37,296 bases of DNA from Planctomycetota bacterium (GTDB lineage Bacteria > Planctomycetota > UBA1135 > GCA-002686595): NCBI GenBank assembly GCA_026692705.1, contig JAPLOE010000142.1:1-37296 (forward strand), given 5' to 3'. Shown here piece by piece: positions 17,366 through 26,551 of this stretch; position 1 is the first letter of the stretch, and every line of letters starts with the position of its first letter. The notes below the pieces were generated by a model. The model was not told the DNA's origin. It did not search any database and saw only the letters and a program-made list of their open reading frames with translations. The position numbers were made by a program, and so were the translations under genes.

Positions 17366-18197
17366 AGCGCTCGCGCTCGGCTCGAGCTGGAAGCTAGCGC
17401 TCGCGCGCACGCCGCCGCGTGGGCCGGCGGGCGAGAAGCTCGGCCGCACGACCGGCTCGAGCCTCGACTTCCACGATCGCCGCTCCTACGAGGCCGGCGA
17501 CGACGTGCGCAACCTCGACTGGCGCGCCTTCGCGCGCACCGACCAGCTGCTCGTGCGGCAGTGGCGCGACGAAGTGCTCGCGCGCGTCGAGATCCTCGTC
17601 GACACCTCGCGTTCGATGGGCCTCGATCCGGTCAAGGCGCAACTCACGCTCGACCTCGCGGGCCTGCTCGCGCGCGCGGCGCTCGAGTCCGGCGCGCAGC
17701 CGGTGATCGTGCGCCTCGAGGAGCGCCCGCGCGCGCTGGGGCTGCTCGAGTTCGAGCGCGACGGGCTCGCCTTCGACTCGAACGCGAGCCTCGCCGAGTC
17801 CCTGCGCGCCGCGGCCGGCCTGTGCCGCAGCGGTGCGATCGTGATCGTCGTGAGCGACTTCCTCGCGCCCCACGATGCGGGAGAGCTGATCCGCCCCGTC
17901 GCGGCGCGCGCGGGGGCGCTCGGCCTCGTGCAGGTGCTCTCCGACGACGAGGCCTCACCTCCGGTCGGCGGTGCGCATCGGCTGATCGACTGCGAGACCG
18001 GTGAGGCGCTCGACCTGGTGCTCGACGCAAAGACCGTCGGTGCCTACCTGGAGCGATTGGGCCGGCTCGGTGCCGCGCTGGACGAGGAATCGCGCCGCGC
18101 TCGCGGGCGTTTCGTGCCGCTGCGGGCCTCGCTTCCGCTCGAGCGCCTGTGCCGCGAGCGCCTCGCGCCCGAAGGCCTGCTCGAGCCCGCGAACTGA
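17349..18197 (+). CDS. DUF58 / VWA-like protein
   Basis: 282 aa. It contains the DUF58 signature GSSLDFHDRRSYEAGDDVRN then LDWRAFARTDQLLVRQWRDE (37-74), followed by a von Willebrand A-like domain with a MIDAS motif DTSRS at 85-89 and a later IVVSDFLAP. DUF58 proteins are regular partners of MoxR ATPases. No membrane segments are present, so it probably acts at the cytoplasmic face, unlike some longer DUF58 proteins. It is the last gene of the rightward operon; its stop is 10 bp from the stop of the convergent double-VWA gene. Confidence 0.92.
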   Translation: MRPRPEALALGSSWKLALARTPPRGPAGEKLGRTTGSSLDFHDRRSYEAGDDVRNLDWRAFARTDQLLVRQWRDEVLARVEILVDTSRSMGLDPVKAQLTLDLAGLLARAALESGAQPVIVRLEERPRALGLLEFERDGLAFDSNASLAESLRAAAGLCRSGAIVIVVSDFLAPHDAGELIRPVAARAGALGLVQVLSDDEASPPVGGAHRLIDCETGEALDLVLDAKTVGAYLERLGRLGAALDEESRRARGRFVPLRASLPLERLCRERLAPEGLLEPAN

Positions 18198-18211
18198 CAC
18201 CTCGCCGTCAG
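18194..18211. repeat. Small inverted repeat bridging two convergent stop codons
   Basis: CTGAC (18194-18198) and GTCAG (18207-18211) with an 8-nt loop. Each arm contains one of the two convergent stop codons. The stem is only 5 bp, so a terminator role is doubtful, but there is no other room between the operons for one. Confidence 0.25.
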
Positions 18212-21012
18212 CGGTCGAGTTCGCGGCGCGCGTTGCGGCGGGCGCGCGTGAGCGCGTCGTCGAGCGATCCAGCGGGTTTCTTCGGCGTTTCGACGGGTTT
18301 CGCGGGTTCCGCGACGGGCGGAACAACCGGCGCGCCGGCCTTCGGCGTGACGACCGGTGCCTGCGGAGCGTTCGCGCCCGCGGCCGCGAGCGCCGGCTTG
18401 CGAGCGCGCCGACGCAGGCGCGCGAGCAGGCTGGCGACGAGCGTCTCGAGGCTCCCCCACAGCTGCAGCCGCCGCGCGGCGATCTCGACCAGCAGCACCA
18501 CGAGCGCCGCGAGGATCAGCTCGCGACTGACGACGCGCCACACGCGCGCCTCGCGCTCGCCGCGCAGCAGCGTGCCCAGCGGCGGCGCCACTTCGCCGCC
18601 CGACTCGCGCGCGATGGCGCGCAAGGCACGCTCGCCGCGGTGCACGTCGGAGGAACGCTCGAACTCCGGGCTGTACGGCAGCGCGAGCGGCGGCAGGCTG
18701 AGCATGCGCTCGTTGCCCTTGTCGTCGCGACCGAGCTCGACGGAACCGAGCAGCACACCCTCGCGCGCAAGCGGCAGGCGTGCCTCGTAGCGGTTCTCCG
18801 CGACACGCTCGAGCGGCAACGAGGTCGTGCTCCCGTCCGCGCCGGTCATGCGCACGCGCGCGCGCGACAGGTCGGGCGGCGTCGCGGCGCGCGGGTCGAC
18901 CTCGACCGAGATCACGCCGTCGCGGCCTTCGCGTTGCGCGCTCGCGAAGAGCTCCGAAGGCTCTTCCTGGCCCGACAACCAGCGCGCGACGGTCACGACG
19001 AACGACGCGAAACCCGGCCACGCGACGACGTCGGCGCCGTACGTGCCGCCGATCTGGCCCGCGAAGGCCGCGGTGCGGCCCAGGCCGCGGTAGGCGAAGG
19101 CGAAGGCCGGCGAGCGGAACTCGCTCTCGACCAGCGCACCCGCCGTCGCGTCGTCGCGCAGCCAGACGAGGTTGTGGCCGCCGAAGGTCGGGAAGCCCGC
19201 GGCTGGATCGAGCTCGCCCAACCCGAGCAGGTCCGGCAGCACGCGCGTGCTCGACGGTTCCTCGACGAAGGTCGAGCGCGCGATGCGCATCGTGTCCTGC
19301 GCGAAGAGCCGCGGCAGTTCCTTGGGATCGAGCGTGAAGTAGCACTCGCCCTCGCCCTGTTTCGCCGTGCGCTTGAGGAAGTCGGCGTCGACGTCCCTCT
19401 CGGTGCCGAGCGCGACGACCGAGACGGTCACGCCCGAGCGGCGGAAGCGCTGCAGCAGCTCGGGCACGCCCTCGGGCTGCTCGGCGTCGGCGGCGTCGGC
19501 GAACAGCACGATGTGGCGGTTGCGCTGCGAGGCGCGCTCGAGCTCGCGGCCCGCGGCGAGCAGCGCCTCGTAGGTGAAGATGCCGCCGCCCTCGCTCTCG
19601 ATCTGGCGCACGCGCGACGTGATCGCGCCGATGTTGTCGGCGGGGGCGAGCGGCTGCACGACGTGCGCGGAAGAATCGACCGCGAGCACGGCGACGGAAT
19701 CGAGCGGCGAGAGCAGCTCGATCGCCGCGCAGGCGCCGAGGTTGGCGAGCTTCATCTTCGGCACGCCCGGACTCGCCTCGACGGCCATCGAGCCCGAGCG
19801 GTCGAGCGCGATCGCCAGCGCGATGCCGATCTTGCGCGTCTCGTGGCGCATCTCCATCGACACCGGCAGCACCTCGTCGACCGGCGACAGGTGCCAGCCC
19901 CCGATGCCGAAGCTCGCTTGCCCGCCGGTCATCCACAGGCCGCCGCCGCGCTCGAGCACGAACTCGCGCAGCGCGCGCATGCCCTCGCCGCCGATGCGGG
20001 CGGCCTCGACGTTCTCGAGCACGACCGCGCGGTGCCGCGTGAGCACGATGCGGTCGAGGCGCGCCGTCTCCGGCGACGCGACGAGCACGGGAATTCCCGC
20101 CTTGCGCAGCGACGCGGTGAGCGTGTCCTCGGCGCCGTCGTGGTTGACGACGAGCAGCGAGCGCTGGCCCGCGACGCGCACGGCGCCGAGCCCGACGTCG
20201 TTCTCCGGCGCGCGGTCGGAATGGCCCGAGAGGCGCAGTCGATACTGCGCGACACCGGCGCGGCCGAGCAGGTCGCGGAACGGAATGCGGTTCAGCCCGG
20301 GCTCGAACTTGCGGCGGCCGCGCGCGAGCACCTCGCCATCGCGCAGGAGCTCGTAATCGGCCTCGACCGGCGCGTCGGAGCGCACCCAGGCCGCGAACTG
20401 GAACGGCTCGGCGGCGCCGACTTCCGCGGGCAGCTCGATGCGGTCGACGGCGAGGTCGGGCTCACTGCCACGCAGCATCGGACGCACGTCGATGCGCACG
20501 TCGCGCGCAAACGCCGCACGCGCGACGCCGATCGGATCGCGGCCGTTGCTCTCGCCGTCGGACACGAGCAGCACGGAACCCTGCCGTTCGCGCGGAATCA
20601 GCGCGAGCGCCGCCTCGAGCGCCCCGCCGAGATCGGACGCGTCGCGATCGACCGCACGCTGGAAATCCTGGAAGCGCGCGTCGCGCTGCGGGAGCTGCTC
20701 GATCGCCGCGTTGCCGCCGAAAGCCACGACCGCGACGCGATCCCCTTCGCGGCGCGACTCCTCGGCGACACGCGCGATCTCGCGCACGGTCGTGTCGGTG
20801 TCCCCGGGCATCGAACGCGAGCGGTCTACGACGATCACGAGGTCGCGGCCGGCCTCGCCCGTGCGCAGGTACGGCGCGGCAACGGCGAGCGCGAGCAACG
20901 CGAGAGCGACGGCGCGCGCGATCTGCGTGCCCTTGCCACGGCCGCGCAAGCGCCACCACACCAGCGCCGCCGGCACGAGCAACAGGAGCAGCTCGGGATG
21001 AACGAAGCCCAT
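18208..21012 (-). CDS. Membrane protein with two von Willebrand factor A domains
   Basis: 934 aa. Two membrane helices lie at residues 8-20 and 31-48. The first VWA domain has MIDAS DRSRS at 63-67. A beta-rich region follows, then a glutamine-amidotransferase-like stretch (RSLLVVNHDGAEDTLTASL, and GGGLWMTGGQASFGIGGW) without an obvious catalytic triad. A second VWA domain has MIDAS DRSGS at 404-408. A membrane helix near residue 830 (LILAALVVLLVEIAARRL) precedes an Ala/Pro/Lys-rich C-terminal tail. Both metal sites look intact, so both domains could bind ligand proteins at the membrane. It lies one base after the BatA-like gene, in the same transcript, and faces the DUF58 operon. MoxR is the likely ATPase partner (inference). 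Confidence 0.9.
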   Translation of the reverse strand: MGFVHPELLLLLVPAALVWWRLRGRGKGTQIARAVALALLALAVAAPYLRTGEAGRDLVIVVDRSRSMPGDTDTTVREIARVAEESRREGDRVAVVAFGGNAAIEQLPQRDARFQDFQRAVDRDASDLGGALEAALALIPRERQGSVLLVSDGESNGRDPIGVARAAFARDVRIDVRPMLRGSEPDLAVDRIELPAEVGAAEPFQFAAWVRSDAPVEADYELLRDGEVLARGRRKFEPGLNRIPFRDLLGRAGVAQYRLRLSGHSDRAPENDVGLGAVRVAGQRSLLVVNHDGAEDTLTASLRKAGIPVLVASPETARLDRIVLTRHRAVVLENVEAARIGGEGMRALREFVLERGGGLWMTGGQASFGIGGWHLSPVDEVLPVSMEMRHETRKIGIALAIALDRSGSMAVEASPGVPKMKLANLGACAAIELLSPLDSVAVLAVDSSAHVVQPLAPADNIGAITSRVRQIESEGGGIFTYEALLAAGRELERASQRNRHIVLFADAADAEQPEGVPELLQRFRRSGVTVSVVALGTERDVDADFLKRTAKQGEGECYFTLDPKELPRLFAQDTMRIARSTFVEEPSSTRVLPDLLGLGELDPAAGFPTFGGHNLVWLRDDATAGALVESEFRSPAFAFAYRGLGRTAAFAGQIGGTYGADVVAWPGFASFVVTVARWLSGQEEPSELFASAQREGRDGVISVEVDPRAATPPDLSRARVRMTGADGSTTSLPLERVAENRYEARLPLAREGVLLGSVELGRDDKGNERMLSLPPLALPYSPEFERSSDVHRGERALRAIARESGGEVAPPLGTLLRGEREARVWRVVSRELILAALVVLLVEIAARRLQLWGSLETLVASLLARLRRRARKPALAAAGANAPQAPVVTPKAGAPVVPPVAEPAKPVETPKKPAGSLDDALTRARRNARRELDR

Positions 21013-21013
21013 G

Positions 21014-22861
21014 TCAGCTCACCCCCGGAAGCCTGGCGGCGGTCGTGCGCAGCACGAACCAGTCGAGGATCAGCGCCGCGGCGGTGAGCGCGAGCAGCAG
21101 CACCTCGATCCACGAGAGCGCGGACTCGACGTTGGCGTTGCCGAGCGTCGCCTCGCGCCGGCCGGCGAGCGCCGTCGAGAGGTCCGATTCCGCCGCGTCC
21201 GCGAAGGAGAGCGCAAATTGCGCCACGCGTTCGGGTCCAAAGCTCAGCTCGTACAGCCCCGGCTCCTCGAGGCCGTCGACGACGACCTGCTCGAGCGCCG
21301 CGACCTCACGCTCGCGCTGTTCGGGCTTTCCCAGCGGCCCGGTGAGCTTGTAGAGCAGCGGCGCCGAGTCGTCCTTGCGCTCGACCCGCGTCGCCTCCGC
21401 GCCGGGGCGATAGTTGAGGCTCTCGCCGACGTGGACGTTGGTGCGCGCCGGGCCGGGCAGTTCCTCGCGGCGCAACTCGGCGAGGTTGGCGAGCAGGATC
21501 GGCCAGTCCGGCGAGCGCTGCAGCGACGAACGCAGCGGGTCGAGGTTGATGTGCCACAGCACGCGCCCGCCGCCGCGCTCCTCCGTGAGCAGCGCGAGGT
21601 TTCCGGCGGAAACGAGCGGCGCTCCCGGCAGCACGAGCTCGGGATCGACGCTCCACACGAGGCCCTCGAGCGTCACGCCCTGCAGCGCGCGATGGCCACG
21701 TTCGGCGAGGAACGGGCCGATCAGGTCCTTGCGCGCGGCACCCAGCGGCTCGAACGCGAGATTCCAGCTCGCGCGGCCCAGTTCCGCGCCCTTGCTGAGC
21801 GCGAGGTGCGCGTTCTCGAGCGAACCCGCGGCCGTCGACTGCGGCACGAGAGCGAGCCAGCGCTCGAGATTCGGCTCACCCGGCGCGCTCAGTCCCAACG
21901 CGCGGTTCCACTCGTCGTCGAGCGTCGAGTGCAGCGCGAGCGTGCGCGGCGAGGGCGGCACGAGCAGCACGCTGTTGTCGAGCGCGAGCGCGTCCGCGTC
22001 GATCTGCACCTCGATCAGGCCGGTTCCCGCCGGCAATTCGAACGAGAGGTGCGCGCGATCGCGGGCGCCGACGGCCACCTTGCGGCGCAGGATTTCCGTG
22101 CCCGACGACGTGACGACGAGCGTGAGCTCCTTGGGCGCGCGGGCGTAGCTCGCGATCGAGAGGAAGGCCTTTTCGACGGGAGCTGAGTCCGCACGTGCCT
22201 CGCGCGAACGCACGGCATGCACGATGGCCCAGTTGTCGACGGGTTCGCCGACGGAAACGAGCTCGACGGTCTGCGGGAACGACTCGGGCTCGAAATGGTC
22301 GCTGACGACGACCACGCGGCCGCCGCCGGAGAGCTCGAGGCCGAGCGCGAGCGCCGGTTGCAGGTCGTGGCGCGCCGCGAGCGGCTTCCATTCGGCGAGG
22401 CGATCGCGCGCTTCGCTCGGGAAAGCCGCGGGTCCGGCGACGAGCATCGGTCGCGGCCCGGAACGCACGATCGTCACGCGCGAACCCCGCGGCAGCGCCG
22501 CGATGCGCTCCTGCACGAGCTCGACCGCGCGCTCGCGCACCTCGCGGCCCTCGACGAGCGCACCGAGCGAAGCCGAGGAATCGAGCACGACGACGAGGTG
22601 CTCCGCCTCGCTCGCCGAGCAGGACGAACGCGGGCCTGAGAAGGCGAGCGCGAGCGCCAAGGCGGCAAGCAGCTCGCACCAGAACGACACGCTGCGCACG
22701 AGCGGCTCGCGCTTGCGACCCGCGACCGGCTGGCGGTCCTCGACCTGCCACAGGAACAGGCCACTCGCCTGCCGCGGCTCGAAGCGACGGCGGTAAAGGT
22801 GCAGCGCGATCACGCCGGGAACGGCGAGCAGCGCGAGCAGTCCGAGCGGGTAGGCGAACAC
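21014..22861 (-). CDS. BatA-like membrane protein with VWA domain
   Basis: 615 aa from a GTG at 22861. The start is supported by the typical N-terminus FAYPLGLLALLAVPGVIALHLYRRR, the aerotolerance-regulator (BatA) N-terminal helix. A second helix lies at about 60-76. A VWA-like domain follows with a MIDAS-like DSSAS at 94-98. A long beta-rich extracytoplasmic part comes next, and a membrane helix near the C-terminus (IEVLLLALTAAALILDWFVL) closes the protein. BatA-type proteins work with MoxR ATPases; some were first linked to oxygen tolerance in Bacteroides. First gene of the leftward pair, divergent from the glycogen operon. Confidence 0.88.
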   Translation of the reverse strand: MFAYPLGLLALLAVPGVIALHLYRRRFEPRQASGLFLWQVEDRQPVAGRKREPLVRSVSFWCELLAALALALAFSGPRSSCSASEAEHLVVVLDSSASLGALVEGREVRERAVELVQERIAALPRGSRVTIVRSGPRPMLVAGPAAFPSEARDRLAEWKPLAARHDLQPALALGLELSGGGRVVVVSDHFEPESFPQTVELVSVGEPVDNWAIVHAVRSREARADSAPVEKAFLSIASYARAPKELTLVVTSSGTEILRRKVAVGARDRAHLSFELPAGTGLIEVQIDADALALDNSVLLVPPSPRTLALHSTLDDEWNRALGLSAPGEPNLERWLALVPQSTAAGSLENAHLALSKGAELGRASWNLAFEPLGAARKDLIGPFLAERGHRALQGVTLEGLVWSVDPELVLPGAPLVSAGNLALLTEERGGGRVLWHINLDPLRSSLQRSPDWPILLANLAELRREELPGPARTNVHVGESLNYRPGAEATRVERKDDSAPLLYKLTGPLGKPEQREREVAALEQVVVDGLEEPGLYELSFGPERVAQFALSFADAAESDLSTALAGRREATLGNANVESALSWIEVLLLALTAAALILDWFVLRTTAARLPGVS

Positions 22862-23023
22862 GGGTTTGGCGAGCGCCGGGGCCGGCGGATTCTACGCATC
22901 CGGACGAGCGATTGCCGCCGCCGCCCGCGCTTCTTGCACGGCCCGTTCGCGACGCTCGCTCCGGCCCCGCACGAGGCGTATCCTCCGAGGTCGGCTCAGA
23001 CCCTCCAAAGTGCCGCCCCGAAC
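22862..23023. other. Divergent intergenic region, BatA-like gene / glycogen operon
   Basis: 162 bp that should hold both promoters. Weak candidates are TATCCT (22979-22984) for the rightward operon and TAGAAT on the minus strand (22894-22889) for the BatA-like gene. Neither has a convincing -35. No palindrome or riboswitch-like structure was seen. Confidence 0.3.
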
Positions 23024-25045
23024 GTGAAAACTCCGCTCCTCGTCCTCGAACGCGACCGCTTGCTCGAGCTCGACCTCGCGCTCACGCGCGAATGGCTGGA
23101 GACCGACGGCCTCGGCGGGTACGCGTCGAGCACCGTGCTCAACTGCGCGACACGGCGCTACCACGGGCTGCTCGTGTCGACCTTCCCCGGCACCGACAAG
23201 CGCCACGTGTTCCTGTCGCGCTTCGAGGAGAGCGTGCACAGCCTGTCGAGCGAACCGCTCGGCCCCGGCGGCGAAGGGCACTTCCCGCTCTCGATCGCGC
23301 GGTATCCGGGGTCGTTCCATCCACACGGCCACAAGACGCTCGCGCGTTTCGAGCTCGCGCCGTTCCCGACTTGGGAGCACTCGATCGGCGACGCGCGCAT
23401 CCTGCGCTCGATCCAGATGCTCAAGGGCTCCCCGACCGTGCTCGTGCGTTACGAGCTCGTCGGCGGCGAAGAATCGATCGAACTGCGCCTGCGCCCGCTG
23501 GTCGCCTTCCGCGAGGCCGATGCGCTCACGTTCGAGAACGTCGACTTGCATGCGGAGGTCACTTACCTCGACGACGCGCGGCGCACGCTCAAGCTGCAGC
23601 CGTACGCGGGCCTGCCGGCGCTGACGCTCGCGCTCGCGGCGAAGGACGGGGCTTTCGATGGCGACCCGCTGTGGTACCGCAACCTCGAGTACAAGGTCGA
23701 TCGCGAGCGCGGCTACGACGACCGCGAGGACAATTTCACGCCGGGGCTGTTCCGCGTGAAGCTCGCGCCGGGTGAGAGCATCGTGGTGTGCGCGACGCTT
23801 GCGACGCCGCCGAAGTCGCTCCCCGCTGCGTGGGAAAAGGCCGCGAAAGAGCGCGAAAAGCGCGCCAAGGCCGCGGGAAATGGCCCGCGGGCGCAGCTCG
23901 AGCTCGGCGCCGACGATTTCCTCTACCGCACGCGCGAAGGGCGACTGGGAGTGATCGCCGGCTATCCGTGGTTCACCGAGTGGGGCCGCGACACGTTCCT
24001 GTCGCTGCCGGGCCTGCTGCTCGCGCGCGGACGCACCGCGGAGTGTGGCGAGGCGCTCGAAGGAGCGTTGCGCTTCCTCGACGCGGGGCTCTTGCCCAAC
24101 ATCTTCGGCTCGACGCCGGCGAAGAGCCACTACGGCTCGGTCGACGCGTCGTTGTGGTTCGCGCGCGCGGTGCGGCTGTTCGATCTCGCTGGCGGCGACG
24201 GCGAGCTCCTCATGCGGCGACTGCGGCCCGCGCTGGAGGTGATCGCGCAGCAGTACGCGAGTAGCACGCGCCTTGGGATCGGAACGGAGCCGAACGGGCT
24301 CCTGTTCGCGGGCGACGGGCGCCTCAACGCGACCTGGATGGACGCGGTCGTCGACGGCGTCGCCGTCACGCCGCGCGAAGGCCTCGCGGTCGAGCTCAAC
24401 GCGCTCTGGTACTTCCTGATCGCCTACCTCGAGGACCTCGCGCGGCGCGCGAACGACACGCGCGGCCTCAAGCGCTGGCACCACGAGCGCGAGCGCGTCG
24501 GTGCGGCTTTCCTCGAGCGTTTCTGGCTTCCGGAGGCGCGTTACCTCGCCGACCGCTGGAAGGACGGCGCGGCCGACACGCGCGTGCGCCCCAACATGGT
24601 GATCGCGGCCGCGCTCGAGCTCTCGCCGCTCTCCGAGGCGCAGCGCGCGGACGTCGTCTACAAGAGCGAGCTCGAGCTCCTCACGCCGATGGGCCTGCGC
24701 ACGCTCGGCCCGCGCGACCCGGAATATCGCGGCCGTTTCGGCGGCGGACCGGCGGAACGCGACCGCGCCTACCATCAGGGCACCGTGTGGCCGTGGCTGC
24801 TCGGCTTCCACTGCGAGGCCTACCTGCGCGCGCACGGCTTCACGCGCAAGAACGGCGAGCACGTGCTCGGGCTGCTCACGGAAGTCGAGGGCGAGGTCAC
24901 GCGCCACGGGCTCAACCACGTGAGCGAGGTGTACGACGGCGACCCGCCGCACCGTCCCGGTGGCACGATCGCGCAGGCCTGGAGCACTGCCGAGCTCCTG
25001 CGCGCGCGCGCGCTGGCGCTCTCGGCCGGGGCGAGACGCGGATGA
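23024..25045 (+). CDS. Glycogen debranching enzyme (amylo-alpha-1,6-glucosidase, GH133-like)
   Basis: 673 aa from a GTG at 23024; upstream in-frame codons are not protein-like and no ATG is near. The N-terminal domain carries the GDE signature TREWLETDGLGGYASSTVLN then CATRRYHGLLVST. The C-terminal (alpha/alpha)6 barrel has YPWFTEWGRDT (320-323 WGRD), a region holding catalytic acids, HQGTVWPWLLGFH, and LNHVSEVYDGDPPHRPGGTI. These match the prokaryotic debranching family that removes alpha-1,6-linked glucose from glycogen or limit dextrin. First gene of the alpha-glucan operon; its stop overlaps the next ATG by 4 bp (ATGA). The position with synthase and phosphorylase genes fits glycogen turnover. 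Confidence 0.92.
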   Translation: MKTPLLVLERDRLLELDLALTREWLETDGLGGYASSTVLNCATRRYHGLLVSTFPGTDKRHVFLSRFEESVHSLSSEPLGPGGEGHFPLSIARYPGSFHPHGHKTLARFELAPFPTWEHSIGDARILRSIQMLKGSPTVLVRYELVGGEESIELRLRPLVAFREADALTFENVDLHAEVTYLDDARRTLKLQPYAGLPALTLALAAKDGAFDGDPLWYRNLEYKVDRERGYDDREDNFTPGLFRVKLAPGESIVVCATLATPPKSLPAAWEKAAKEREKRAKAAGNGPRAQLELGADDFLYRTREGRLGVIAGYPWFTEWGRDTFLSLPGLLLARGRTAECGEALEGALRFLDAGLLPNIFGSTPAKSHYGSVDASLWFARAVRLFDLAGGDGELLMRRLRPALEVIAQQYASSTRLGIGTEPNGLLFAGDGRLNATWMDAVVDGVAVTPREGLAVELNALWYFLIAYLEDLARRANDTRGLKRWHHERERVGAAFLERFWLPEARYLADRWKDGAADTRVRPNMVIAAALELSPLSEAQRADVVYKSELELLTPMGLRTLGPRDPEYRGRFGGGPAERDRAYHQGTVWPWLLGFHCEAYLRAHGFTRKNGEHVLGLLTEVEGEVTRHGLNHVSEVYDGDPPHRPGGTIAQAWSTAELLRARALALSAGARRG

Positions 25046-26505
25046 AGGTGCTGATGCTCGGCTGGGAATACCCGCCGCACATCACCGGTGGGCTGGCAAC
25101 CGCCTGCGCCGGGTTGTGCGCGGGGCTGCACCATCACAAGGTCGACGTTACGTTCGTCGTGCCGCGCGCGACGGGCGACGAGGACTCGACCAACGCGCGC
25201 GTGATCGGCTGCAACGAGCTCGAGGTCGACGAGGAGACGGTCGAGCACGTCGAGGTCGAGCGCGTGCGCCGCGTCGCGGGCGAGACGCGCGAGGTCGAGA
25301 CGCAGCGCCTGCGTTCGCGCCCGAGTTTCGTGCTTCCGCCGAACGACTTGCCCGCGCCGTCGGCCTACGCGACTCCGAGCGCGCTTCGCGAGTGGCTCGA
25401 ATCGCTGCACGAGCGCGCCAGGCCCGTGCGCGTCGGCACCCACGTCGAGCTCGAGACCTCGACGCACTCCGTGCGCGAGCCCGACCGCGTCGAACGTTCG
25501 ATCGAGCGTGTCCCGGTGCGCCGGCGCGAGCGCCGCAAGTACGAATTCACCGGGAAATACGGCCCGGATCTGTTCGCTGAGGTCGAGCGCTACGCGCGCT
25601 GCGTCGAGGCGCTCGCCCGCCGCGAGGACTTCGACCTCGTCCATGCGCACGACTGGATGACCTTCCCCGCCGGCGTCGCCGCCGCGCGCACGCTCGGGCG
25701 ACCGCTCGTCGCGCACGTGCACGCCTGCGAGTTCGATCGCTCCGGCGAGAAGCCCGACACGCGCATCCGCGACCTCGAGCAGCTCGGCCTCGACAGCGCC
25801 CAGCGCGTGGTGTGCGTCAGCCACTACACCGGCTCCGTCCTGCGCAAGAACTACCGCGTCGACGAGTCGAAGCTGCGGGTGGTGCACAACGCCGTCACCA
25901 AGAGCGAGCAGGAGCGCTCGACCGGCGGCTCGAAGCGCATCGACGAGCCCGTCGTGCTGTTCCTCGGCCGCGTCACGTACCAGAAGGGCCCCGACTACTT
26001 CCTCGAGGCCGCCGCACGCGTCGTCAAGGTCGAACCCAACGTCAAGTTCGTGATGGTCGGCTCGGGCGACATGCTGCCCAAGATGGTCGAGCGCGCGGCG
26101 CGCATGGGCCTCGCGCGCCACGTGCACTTCACCGGCTTCCTCAAGGGCGCCGACGTCGAGCGCATCTACTCGATGGCCGACATCTACGTGATGCCGTCGG
26201 TGTCCGAGCCCTTCGGCATCTCCCCGCTCGAGGCGCTCGCGCTCGACGTGCCCGTGATCGTGTCGCGCCAGAGCGGCGTGTCGGAAGTGCTGCGCAACGC
26301 GCTCAAGGTCGACTTCTGGGATGTGCAGGAAATCGCGAACAAGATTCTCGCGCTGCTGAAGTTCCCTTCGCTCAAGGACCACCTGCTCGCCGAGGGCCGC
26401 GACGAGGTGCGCGCGATGAGCTGGGACGAGCGCGCGGCCGCGCTCAAGCTCGTCTACGGCGAGGTCGCCGGAACGCCGGACACGGCGCCGGAACGCGCGC
26501 GCTAG
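25042..26505 (+). CDS. GT4-family glycosyltransferase
   Basis: 487 aa with a GT-B fold. N-terminal MKVLMLGWEYPPHITGGLATA is the usual start of GT4/GT5 glucan synthases. VHAHDWMTFPAGVAA and the C-terminal LFLGRVTYQKGPDYFLEAA and SEPFGISPLE follow, with the E-x7-E pair E389/E397. Between residues about 70 and 175 there is a long charged, low-complexity insertion (VEHVEVERVRRVAGETREVE and onwards) not typical of family members. The gene sits in the glycogen operon, so it may extend alpha-glucan or make a primer from NDP-glucose, as the similarly placed Bacteroidetes genes may do. Specificity cannot be read from sequence. Confidence 0.88.
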   Translation: MKVLMLGWEYPPHITGGLATACAGLCAGLHHHKVDVTFVVPRATGDEDSTNARVIGCNELEVDEETVEHVEVERVRRVAGETREVETQRLRSRPSFVLPPNDLPAPSAYATPSALREWLESLHERARPVRVGTHVELETSTHSVREPDRVERSIERVPVRRRERRKYEFTGKYGPDLFAEVERYARCVEALARREDFDLVHAHDWMTFPAGVAAARTLGRPLVAHVHACEFDRSGEKPDTRIRDLEQLGLDSAQRVVCVSHYTGSVLRKNYRVDESKLRVVHNAVTKSEQERSTGGSKRIDEPVVLFLGRVTYQKGPDYFLEAAARVVKVEPNVKFVMVGSGDMLPKMVERAARMGLARHVHFTGFLKGADVERIYSMADIYVMPSVSEPFGISPLEALALDVPVIVSRQSGVSEVLRNALKVDFWDVQEIANKILALLKFPSLKDHLLAEGRDEVRAMSWDERAAALKLVYGEVAGTPDTAPERAR

Positions 26506-26533
26506 CTCTATCGAAACGGCGCTCGGCGCTCTC

Positions 26534-26539
26534 TATGCT
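26534..26539 (+). promoter_or_regulatory. Possible internal -10 box before the GH57 gene
   Basis: TATGCT, 12 bases before the GH57 ATG at 26552. It is the same hexamer as the predicted boxC -10. The 46-bp gap after the GT4 gene is the only break in the operon, so a second promoter is plausible, but no convincing -35 precedes it. Confidence 0.25.
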
Positions 26540-26551
26540 GCGCCGGCTCCG

